From JBBSIG01 sp038232215 (GTDB taxonomy: Bacteria; Actinomycetota; Thermoleophilia; Gaiellales; Gaiellaceae): DNA of 20,915 nt. Positions 15,269 through 20,915 of this stretch are shown here, one piece after another. The notes below the pieces were generated by a model. The model saw nothing but the letters and a program-made list of their open reading frames with translations, had not been told where the DNA came from and made no database searches. The stretch's first letter is position 1. Each line of letters opens with the position of its first letter. A program made the translations under genes and the position numbers. The stretch lies in assembly GCA_038232215.1 (NCBI GenBank), contig JBBSIG010000010.1, positions 1 through 20,915 of the forward strand, written 5' to 3'.

Positions 15269-15484
15269 CGTGGGAGAACGCAGGGTTCCCCCACGGGCCC
15301 CCTCCCTCCGCGCGCTCGCCGACCAACCGCTCCTGGCCTCCCGCCGGGCGGAGCCCGGCTCCGGGCGCGAGGGTTGGCGATCCTCTGCACGCGCAGGCCT
15401 CCCGTGCTGAGGGTGGTCGGGCTGCTGGGCAGCCCCGTGGGCCACTCGCTCTCGCCAAGGATGCAGAACGCGGCCTTCGCGGCC
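15269..15484 (+). repeat. Tandem leader duplication, unit B (leads into real aroE)
   Basis: The second unit carries the same first hairpin (15269-15295) and the same second stem (15343-15359). It continues into the genuine aroE coding region (GTG 15404), where similarity to unit A fades near 15484. The GTG codons of the two units are exactly 218 bp apart. Confidence 0.85.
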
Positions 15485-16123
15485 TCGGCGCTCGACTGGA
15501 CGTACGTGCCGCTCGAGGTCGAGCCGGGGACGCTGGAGGCCGCGGTGCGCGGACTCGTCGCGCTCGGCTTCGTCGGGGCGAACGTGACCATCCCGCACAA
15601 GGTGGCCGTCCTGCCGCTCTGCGACGAGCTCGACGCGGTCGCCGAGCGAGCGGGCTCCGTGAACACGCTCCTCGTGCGAGCCGGCCGCGTGCTCGGCTCG
15701 AGCACCGACGGCGCCGCCGTCGTGGACGCCCTCGAGCCCGCCGGGGCGCGTGCGCTCGTGCTCGGGGCGGGGGGTGCTGCGAGGGCGGTGGCCGCCGCGC
15801 TCGAGGAGGCGGGCGCCGAGGTCAGGAGCGCCTCGCGCGGCGGAGACTGGCCCCCCGACGCGAGCGGCGCGGACATCGTCGTGAACGCGACGCCGGTGCG
15901 GGACGAGGCGCTCGTCGAGCCCCGTCCCGAGCAGCAGGTGGCCGATCTCGCCTACCGGGCCGACGGGCGCCCGACCGCGCTCGTCGCCGCCGCGCGGGCG
16001 GCCGGGTGTCGCCGGGTCGTCGACGGTCGCGAGATCCTTGTGCGCCAGGGCGCCGCCTCGTTCGAGCGCTGGACCGGGCTGCCGGCGCCGCTCGAGGCGA
16101 TGCGCGCGGCGCTTCAGCGCTGA
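15404..16123 (+). CDS. aroE: Shikimate dehydrogenase (compact form)
   Basis: AroE reduces 3-dehydroshikimate to shikimate with NADPH. The protein has 239 residues, shorter than the usual ~270. The N-terminal substrate domain has GSPVGHSLSPRMQNAAF, NVTIPHK (catalytic lysine) and GSVNTLL; STDG carries the catalytic aspartate where most enzymes have NTDG. The cofactor domain has VLGAGGAARAV, but the usual NRT cofactor loop and following helix are reduced to SASRGGDWPPD, which accounts for much of the missing length. VDGREILVRQGAASFERWTG closes the fold. GTG 15404 matches the homologous start; the frame is open further up through the repeat, but that part lacks family similarity. No TAnnnT box or good ribosome-binding site is seen at this start. 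Confidence 0.93.
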   Translation: MLRVVGLLGSPVGHSLSPRMQNAAFAASALDWTYVPLEVEPGTLEAAVRGLVALGFVGANVTIPHKVAVLPLCDELDAVAERAGSVNTLLVRAGRVLGSSTDGAAVVDALEPAGARALVLGAGGAARAVAAALEEAGAEVRSASRGGDWPPDASGADIVVNATPVRDEALVEPRPEQQVADLAYRADGRPTALVAAARAAGCRRVVDGREILVRQGAASFERWTGLPAPLEAMRAALQR

Positions 16124-16150
16124 CCGTCGCGGCGGCGCGGCCGGCGCGTC

Positions 16151-16156
16151 TACGCT
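16151..16156 (+). promoter_or_regulatory. Possible -10 box (TACGCT) of aroC
   Basis: TACGCT lies in the 40-bp gap after aroE and ends seven bases before GTG 16164, giving a leaderless start for the aroC-aroKB segment. Confidence 0.45.
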
Positions 16157-16163
16157 CTCCGCC

Positions 16164-17252
16164 GTGACCCTCGGGTTGACGACGGCCGGCGAGTCGCACG
16201 GGCCCGCGCTCGTCGCGATCGTCACCGGCCTGCCGGCCGGCCTCGTCGTCTCCCGCGCGGCGATCGACGCGGATCTCCGCCGCCGACAGCTCGGCTACGG
16301 GCGGAGCCCCAGGCAGCGGATCGAGACGGACGAAGTCGAGGTCCTCGCCGGCCTCCGGCACGGGCGTACGCTCGGGACGCCGCTCGCGCTCCTCGTCCGG
16401 AACCGCGATCACGTCAACTGGACCTGGGGCATGGATCCCTGGCCGCCGGAAGGCGAGCCGACGGGCAAGGGCACGCGGGCGGTCACGCTGCCGCGGCCGG
16501 GTCACGCCGACCTCGCGGGGGTGCTCAAGTACGGGCTCGCCGACGTGCGCGACGCGCTCGAGCGGGCGAGCGCGCGCCAGACTGCGGTCACGGTCGCGGC
16601 CGGAGCGGTGGCGAAGACCCTGCTGGCGGAGATCGGCGTTCGGGTGGAGGGACGGTTCCTCGAGGTCGGCGGTGCCGCCGGCGAGGCGACGCGAGCGGCC
16701 GTCGACGCCGCGCGGGCCGATCGCGAGACGCTCGGCGGCGTGGTCGAGGTGCGGGCCGCAGGAGTGCCGCCGGGCCTCGGCTCGTACGCGACCGCGGGCG
16801 ACCGCCTGGACGGGCGGCTCGCGGGCGCGTTGATGGGCGTCCAGGCAGTGAAGGGCGTGGAGATCGGCGAGGGTTTCGGGCTCGCGCGGCTCCGCGGCTC
16901 CGAGGCGCACGACGAGATCCTCCCCGGGCTCGCTCGCGAGACGAACCACGCCGGCGGGATCGAGGCCGGCGTCTCGAACGGTGAGGAGGTGGTCGTGCGC
17001 GTCGCGATGAAGCCGCTGCCGACCCTGATGCGCCCGCTGCGATCGGTCGACCTGCAGACGGGCGAGCCGGGCGAGGCGCTCGTCGAGCGGAGCGACGTGG
17101 CCGCGGTCGAGGCGCTGGCAGTCGTCGCGGAGGCCGTGGTCGCGTTCGAGCTCGCGCGGGCCGCCCGGGAGAAGCTCGGCGGCGACTCGCTCGGGGATTT
17201 CGTGCTCGCCCAGCAGGCATACCTGGAGCGCATCCCCTGGTCTCCGCGCTAG
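16164..17252 (+). CDS. aroC: Chorismate synthase
   Basis: AroC converts 5-enolpyruvylshikimate-3-phosphate to chorismate using reduced FMN, the last step of the shikimate pathway. The protein has 362 residues, in the normal range for the short bacterial form. It has TAGESHGPALVAIVTGLPAG at the N terminus (catalytic His in GESHG), RRQLGYGRSPRQRIETDEVEVLAG, RPGHADLAGVLKYG, DVRDALERASARQT, a central GVPPGLGSYA block, ALMGVQAVKGVEIGEGF, NHAGGIEAGVSNGE and MKPLPTLMRPLRSVDL. GTG 16164 matches the family start. The frame is open upstream into aroE, but the family similarity begins here. aroK-aroB follows after ten bases. Confidence 0.97.
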   Translation: MTLGLTTAGESHGPALVAIVTGLPAGLVVSRAAIDADLRRRQLGYGRSPRQRIETDEVEVLAGLRHGRTLGTPLALLVRNRDHVNWTWGMDPWPPEGEPTGKGTRAVTLPRPGHADLAGVLKYGLADVRDALERASARQTAVTVAAGAVAKTLLAEIGVRVEGRFLEVGGAAGEATRAAVDAARADRETLGGVVEVRAAGVPPGLGSYATAGDRLDGRLAGALMGVQAVKGVEIGEGFGLARLRGSEAHDEILPGLARETNHAGGIEAGVSNGEEVVVRVAMKPLPTLMRPLRSVDLQTGEPGEALVERSDVAAVEALAVVAEAVVAFELARAAREKLGGDSLGDFVLAQQAYLERIPWSPR

Positions 17253-17262
17253 GGCCCGCACG

Positions 17263-18714
17263 GTGACGCCTCCGATCGGCTCCCTCGATCGCCACCTGGC
17301 GCTGATCGGCTTCATGGGCGCGGGCAAGTCCACGATTGGCGCCGAGGTGGCACGGCGGCTCGGGCGGCACTTCGTCGACGTCGACGCGCAGATCGAGCAG
17401 AGCCTCGACGTGTCCCTGTCCCGCTTCTTCGCGGAGCGCGGCGAGACCGAGTTCCGGCTGCGCGAGGTGCAGGCGACGCTGCGCGTGCTTCGCAGCTCGC
17501 CGTCGGCCGTGCTCGCGCTCGGCGGCGGCGCGCTCACGAGCCCGACCATCCGTGCTCCGCTCCGCGAGCGGGCGCTGGCCGTGCTGCTCGAGATCGATCC
17601 CGACGAGGCCTGGCGGCGGACGCGCGGCAGCGACCGGCCGCTCGCGCGCGACGAGGATCAGTTCCGCGCGCTCTACGCCGAGCGGCAACCGCTCTACGAC
17701 GAGGCGGCCGACGCCCGCGCCCGGGACGCGGACGACGTCGTGCTCGCCGGGGGGGGGATCCACGTGCGCCCGGGCGCGCTCGAGTCGCTCGGCGCGCTCG
17801 TTCCCGGCGACGGCCCGGTGGCGCTCGTGACCGATCCGCACGTGGCGGGAATCCACGGCGCGACGGCACAGCTCGCGCTCGGGTCCCGGCTCGCCTCGAC
17901 GCACGAGCTCCCGGTCGGGGAGGAGGCGAAGTCGGTGGCCGCCTGCGAGCGTCTCTGGCGCGAGCTCTCGCTCGAGCGCGGCGGCACGGTGCTCGCCTTC
18001 GGCGGGGGCTGCACGACCGACGCCGCCGGGTTCGCTGCGGCCACGTATCTGCGCGGCGTCCCCTGGGTCGCCGTGCCGACGACGCTCGTCGGGCAGGCCG
18101 ATGCCGCGATCGGGGGAAAGACCGCCCTGAACCTGCCGGGCGGGAAGAACCTCGTCGGCGCCTTCCACTGGCCGGCGGCCACGATCGTCGACCCCGCGCT
18201 GCTCGAGACGCTGCCCGAGCGGGAGCGGCGCGCGGGCCTCGCCGAGGTGGTGAAGACCGGGCTGCTCGCGGGCGAGGCCCTCTGGGAGCTGCCCGAGCCG
18301 GAGGCCGTGCGCCGCTCCGCCGCGTTCAAGACCGCCGTGTGCCTGCGCGACCCTGCCGACCGGGGCGAGCGGGCCGTCCTGAACCTCGGGCACACGTTCG
18401 CCCACGCGCTCGAGGCCGCCGGGCCGGTGGCGCACGGTGACGCGGTGGCTCTCGGGCTCACCGCGGCGCTTCGCCTCTCGGCCGAGCACCTCGGGCTCGA
18501 CGAGGACACGGCCGGCGTCGCCGGGCGCGTCCTTCGGCCCGAGTCGGTCGTCGTCGACCGGGCGCGGGCAGTCGCCGCGCTCGCGCGTGATAAGAAGACC
18601 GAGCGCGGCCGGGTGCGGCTCGTCCTGCTCGAGGCGCCGGGCAGGCCGCGTGCCGGCGTCGAGCTTCCACGGCACGCTGTCGAGCAGGCGCTCGACGAGC
18701 TGATCGCGGGGTAG
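17263..18714 (+). CDS. aroKB: Bifunctional shikimate kinase / 3-dehydroquinate synthase
   Basis: One 483-residue frame joins two shikimate-pathway enzymes. Residues about 10-160 are shikimate kinase: Walker A GFMGAGKST (16-24), DVDAQIE, ALGGGAL and the lid segment RGSDRPLA. Residues about 160-483 are 3-dehydroquinate synthase: FGGGCTTDAAGFAAATYLRG, VPTTLVGQADAAIGGKTALN, GKNLVGAFHWP, and metal ligands E328 (LAEVVKTG), H377 (LNLGHTFAHALE) and H391 (VAHGD), ending with ARDKKTERGRVRLVLL. Both halves keep their catalytic residues, and no stop or frameshift lies between them. The synthase half is a little compact. A similar AroK-AroB fusion is known from Thermotoga. GTG 17263 is ten bases after aroC; the ribosome-binding site is weak. 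Confidence 0.95.
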   Translation: MTPPIGSLDRHLALIGFMGAGKSTIGAEVARRLGRHFVDVDAQIEQSLDVSLSRFFAERGETEFRLREVQATLRVLRSSPSAVLALGGGALTSPTIRAPLRERALAVLLEIDPDEAWRRTRGSDRPLARDEDQFRALYAERQPLYDEAADARARDADDVVLAGGGIHVRPGALESLGALVPGDGPVALVTDPHVAGIHGATAQLALGSRLASTHELPVGEEAKSVAACERLWRELSLERGGTVLAFGGGCTTDAAGFAAATYLRGVPWVAVPTTLVGQADAAIGGKTALNLPGGKNLVGAFHWPAATIVDPALLETLPERERRAGLAEVVKTGLLAGEALWELPEPEAVRRSAAFKTAVCLRDPADRGERAVLNLGHTFAHALEAAGPVAHGDAVALGLTAALRLSAEHLGLDEDTAGVAGRVLRPESVVVDRARAVAALARDKKTERGRVRLVLLEAPGRPRAGVELPRHAVEQALDELIAG

Positions 18715-18717
18715 AGT
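18712..18717 (+). promoter_or_regulatory. Possible -10 box (TAGAGT) of aroQ-pepP
   Basis: TAGAGT overlaps the aroKB stop and ends seven bases before GTG 18725. It could give a leaderless aroQ-pepP transcript in addition to read-through from aroKB. Confidence 0.4.
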
Positions 18718-18724
18718 CGGGCGC

Positions 18725-19150
18725 GTGCGCGTGGCGGTGCTCAACGGCGTCAACCTCGACGTCGTCGGCCGGCGGGACCCGTCTCTCTACGGCGGCCTCT
18801 CGCTCGCCGAGCTGGAGACGAGGATCCGGGCCTGGGCGGACGAGCTCTCGTGCGAGGCGACGTGCCTGCAGACGAACAGCGAGGGCCAGTACGTCGACTG
18901 GTGCCACGAGGCGCTCGACTGGGCCGGGGGCGTGATCGCGAATCCGGGCGCCTGGTCGCACTACAGCTACGCGATCAGGGACGCGCTCGAGCTCTTCTCC
19001 GTTCCGGTCGTGGAGGTGCACCTCTCGAACGTCGAGGAGCGCGAGAGCTGGCGCCGGCACTCGGTGATCGCGGACGTCGCGGCGAAGCGCGTGATCGGAA
19101 AGGGCCCGTCCGGCTATCGCGAGGGCCTCGAGTACCTGGTGCGCGGATGA
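18725..19150 (+). CDS. aroQ: 3-Dehydroquinate dehydratase, type II
   Basis: A small (141-residue) type II dehydroquinase, which forms dodecamers and dehydrates 3-dehydroquinate to 3-dehydroshikimate by anti elimination. The N terminus reads VLNGVNLDVVGRRDPSLYGG where most members have NGPNLNLLGxREPxxYG; the catalytic arginine and Y22 are kept. QTNSEGQYVDWCHEA, NPGAWSHYS (N73, H79), EVHLSNVEERESWRRHS (H99, R110) and a final GYREGLEYL complete the site. The proline-to-valine change and the WSHYS variant mark a divergent subgroup, but nothing essential is lost. GTG 18725 fits the family start. The stop overlaps the next gene as ATGA. Confidence 0.94.
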   Translation: MRVAVLNGVNLDVVGRRDPSLYGGLSLAELETRIRAWADELSCEATCLQTNSEGQYVDWCHEALDWAGGVIANPGAWSHYSYAIRDALELFSVPVVEVHLSNVEERESWRRHSVIADVAAKRVIGKGPSGYREGLEYLVRG

Positions 19151-20187
19151 GGGACCGGGTCGCCCGCCTGCAGGCGTCGCTCGAGGAGCCGCTGCTCGTC
19201 ACGAGTCCCGTCAGCGTCCGCTACCTGACCGGATTCGACAGCTCGAACGCGACCATGGTCGTGGAGCCGGAGCGCGTACGGCTTTTCAGCGACTTCCGCT
19301 ATGCGGAGGCGGGTCGGGCGGTCGAGGGAGTCGAGTTCGTCGAGACGAAGCGGGCGGTGCTGCAAGACCTCGCCGAGCAGCTCTCGGGCCGCCTCGGCTT
19401 CGAGTCGGCGGCCACGACGTACGCGGACTACGAGACGCTCCGCGCCGGCGGGATCGACCTCGTCGCCCGGTCGGGGCTCGTGGAGGTGCTTCGCGCCGTC
19501 AAGGACGACGCGGAGCTCGACGCGATCCGCCGGGCGTCCGCGCTCACGAGCGAGGCCTACGCGCGCCTCGCCGAGGAGCGATTCGTGGGCCGAACCGAGC
19601 GCGACGTCGCCTGGCGGATGCGGGAGCTGTTCCACGAGCTCGGCGCCGACGAGGTCGCCTTCCCGACGATCGTCGCCGCGGGCGCGAACAGTGCCCGTCC
19701 GCACGCTCACGCCGGCGAGCGCACGATCGAGCGAGGCCAGACGATCGTCGTCGACGCCGGCTGCTCCCTCGACGGCTACTGCTCGGACTGCACCCGCACG
19801 TTCGCGACGGCCCCGTTGCCTCCCGAGCTCGAGGACGCGTACTCCGTCTGCCTGCAGGCCCAGAGGCAGTCGCTGCAGGAGGTGCGGGCGGGCGCGTCCG
19901 GGCGCGACGTCGACGCGATTGCCCGGGAGCTGATCGAGGCCGGGCCGTACGCGGGCACGTTCGGGCACGGACTCGGGCACGGCGTCGGGCTCGAGGTGCA
20001 CGAGGCGCCGCGACTCGCGACCACCTCGAACGACGTGCTCGAGGTAGGGAACGTCGTCAGCGTGGAGCCAGGCATCTACCTGGAGGGTCGCGGCGGCATT
20101 CGGATCGAGGACCTCGTGGTGGTGCGGGAGGACGGCCCCCCGGAGGTGCTCACGCCGTTCACGAAGGAGCTCGTGAGCGTCGACTAG
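19147..20187 (+). CDS. M24-family Xaa-Pro peptidase (PepP/PepQ-like)
   Basis: A 346-residue cytoplasmic metallopeptidase that removes or splits residues next to proline. The N-terminal creatinase-like domain (about 1-115) holds YLTGFDSSNA and FSDFRYAE. The C-terminal pita-bread domain has all five metal ligands in order: D203 (VVDAGCSLDGY), D214 (SDCTRTF), H278 (GHGLGHGVGLEVHE), E307 (VSVEPGIYLEG) and E321 (RIEDLVVV). Substrate specificity (aminopeptidase P versus prolidase) cannot be settled from sequence. ATG 19147 overlaps the aroQ stop by four bases, and efp follows after 14 bases. An aroQ-peptidase-efp order is common in Gram-positive bacteria; EF-P itself relieves stalling at polyproline. 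Confidence 0.94.
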   Translation: MRDRVARLQASLEEPLLVTSPVSVRYLTGFDSSNATMVVEPERVRLFSDFRYAEAGRAVEGVEFVETKRAVLQDLAEQLSGRLGFESAATTYADYETLRAGGIDLVARSGLVEVLRAVKDDAELDAIRRASALTSEAYARLAEERFVGRTERDVAWRMRELFHELGADEVAFPTIVAAGANSARPHAHAGERTIERGQTIVVDAGCSLDGYCSDCTRTFATAPLPPELEDAYSVCLQAQRQSLQEVRAGASGRDVDAIARELIEAGPYAGTFGHGLGHGVGLEVHEAPRLATTSNDVLEVGNVVSVEPGIYLEGRGGIRIEDLVVVREDGPPEVLTPFTKELVSVD

Positions 20188-20190
20188 ACT
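20185..20190 (+). promoter_or_regulatory. Possible -10 box (TAGACT) of efp
   Basis: TAGACT coincides with the peptidase stop and ends 11 bases before ATG 20202. It may provide a separate short-leader efp transcript, useful for a very abundant factor. Confidence 0.4.
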
Positions 20191-20201
20191 CCGGCGCCGG
20201 G

Positions 20202-20768
20202 ATGGCCGAGACGGTCAACACGAATCAGTTCAAGAACGGCATGCACGTCGAGCTCGACGGCGCTGTGTGGCGGATCGTCGAGTTCCAGCACGTGAAGCCG
20301 GGCAAGGGCGGGGCGTTCGTACGCACGAAGCTCAAGGCCCTCGCGTCCGGTGCGGTCGTGGAGCGGACGTTCCGGGCCGGCGAGAAGTTTCCGCGCGTGC
20401 ACACGGAGACGAAGAACGTCCAGTACCTCTACGACGCGGGTGACGAGGTGATCTTCATGGACGAGCAGACGTACGAGCAGTTCGGGCTTCCGCGCGACTC
20501 GGTGGCCGACGCGCTCGACTTCCTGCAGCCGTCGAGCTCGGTGCAGATGCTCGCGGTGGACGGCAAGCCGGCCGGGGTCCAGCTGCCGGCGTCCGTCGAG
20601 CTCGAGGTCACGGGCACCGAGCCCGGCGTGCGCGGAGACACGGTCTCGAACGTCATGAAGCCGGCGACGCTCGAGACGGGCACCGTCGTGCAGGTGCCCC
20701 TGTTCGTGAACGTCGGCGACCGCCTCAAGGTCGACCCGCGCGAGCGCCGCTACATCTCGCGCGCCTGA
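20202..20768 (+). CDS. efp: Elongation factor P
   Basis: EF-P binds between the P and E sites of stalled ribosomes and speeds peptide-bond formation at consecutive prolines. The 188-residue protein has the normal three-domain layout: an N-terminal KOW-like domain with the loop VKPGKGGAFVRTKLK (K35 at the tip), a middle OB domain around FMDEQTYEQFGLP and VQMLAVDGKPAGVQLP, and a C-terminal OB domain with GDTVSNVMKPATLETGTVVQVPLFVNVGDRLKVD. The tip lysine is the residue modified in some bacteria; no EpmA/EpmB genes are in the window. ATG 20202 fits homologues. The end RERRYISRA is standard. In actinomycetes nusB often follows, but the window ends first. Confidence 0.98.
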   Translation: MAETVNTNQFKNGMHVELDGAVWRIVEFQHVKPGKGGAFVRTKLKALASGAVVERTFRAGEKFPRVHTETKNVQYLYDAGDEVIFMDEQTYEQFGLPRDSVADALDFLQPSSSVQMLAVDGKPAGVQLPASVELEVTGTEPGVRGDTVSNVMKPATLETGTVVQVPLFVNVGDRLKVDPRERRYISRA

Positions 20769-20851
20769 CACGCATCCGGCACCGGCTGGCCACAGACACG
20801 CGCGCCTTTTCACGTTAGGCTCAGGCCAGGGCGGGGGCTCGTGGTGGACCC

Positions 20852-20879
20852 AGGGGCTGGAAGAACGGTTGGCCCCTTT
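20852..20879 (+). terminator. Possible terminator downstream of efp
   Basis: AGGGGC (20852-20857) can pair with GCCCCT (20872-20877) around a 14-base loop, and TTT overlaps and follows the stem. It lies about 84 bp after the efp stop, in a 147-bp tail without a visible gene. The next gene is outside the window, so it could also be part of a leader. Confidence 0.3.
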
Positions 20880-20915
20880 CTCGCCGAGTCCACACCCGAA
20901 AGAACGCTCCGCGGA

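Noticed and set aside
15051..15403. CRISPR array or insertion sequence in the mltG-aroE gap
   Set aside because: There are only two long units with a 218-bp period, no short regularly spaced repeats and no transposase. Unit A is a copy of the aroE leader and start.
15155..15403. Longer AroE starting at ATG 15155
   Set aside because: The extension translates the hairpin repeats into Arg/Pro/Gly-rich sequence with no dehydrogenase similarity. Homologous AroE proteins start at VVGLLGSPVGHSLSP.
20769..20915. Start of a nusB gene at the window end
   Set aside because: nusB commonly follows efp in this group, but no start codon with recognisable NusB sequence is present before the window ends.

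Overview
The window is about 21 kb of very GC-rich DNA (around 70% by eye) that is densely packed with housekeeping genes. All are on the + strand except one small cupin gene. The gene order (glyoxalase-like hydrolase-hisS-aspS; alaS-ruvX-mltG-aroE-aroC-aroK/B-aroQ-pepP-efp), the GTG/TTG starts and the SigB/SigF-type sigma factor point to an actinomycete. The style of several proteins (fused AroK-AroB, an MnmA with an extra N-terminal region, the small basic two-helix protein beside hut) suggests the Thermoleophilia (Gaiellales/Solirubrobacterales). That placement is my inference from family knowledge, not a search result. There is no phage, insertion sequence, CRISPR array, tRNA or rRNA.

Layout. 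1-3323: end of a histidine-degradation operon (hutH 3' end, hutU, hutI), then a small membrane protein (3331-3747). 3748-3903: a gap between convergent genes holding a hairpin and a palindromic repeat. 3904-4248 (-): a cupin gene, divergent from 4304-8320, a tightly overlapped operon of metallo-hydrolase, hisS, aspS and a secreted RlpA-like double-psi beta-barrel protein. 8321-8516: a gap with small repeats and a hairpin. 8517-11003: mnmA, a degenerate RsbW-like protein and a SigB/F-family sigma factor. 11004-11206: a repeat-rich gap with a 51-bp near-palindrome and four DnaA-box-like sites. 11207-15050: alaS, ruvX and mltG in overlap. 15051-15403: a divergent tandem duplication of the aroE leader that carries a broken copy of the aroE start. 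15404-20768: aroE, aroC, the aroK-aroB fusion, aroQ, an M24 peptidase and efp.

How the genes work together. The hut genes take histidine through urocanate and imidazolonepropionate to formiminoglutamate. HisS, AspS, AlaS, MnmA and EF-P serve tRNA charging, wobble-uridine thiolation and elongation. The aro genes supply five of the seven shikimate-pathway activities (AroB, AroQ, AroE, AroK, AroC). MltG and the RlpA-like protein act on the cell wall.

The most interesting signals are not genes. (1) Eight of the nine candidate transcription-unit heads have a TAnnnT box 7-11 nt before the start codon, which suggests pervasive leaderless transcription; in the ninth, the sigma module, the same box precedes a tiny leader ORF instead. 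(2) A composite palindromic repeat related to Streptomyces-type DnaA boxes occurs before alaS and again at about 3810-3860. (3) The aroE leader plus its first ~26 codons is tandemly duplicated with a 218-bp period. (4) MnmA carries a ~75-residue N-terminal region that may be an eroded IscU/NifU-like domain. (5) The RsbW-like partner of the sigma factor lacks recognisable ATP-binding motifs.
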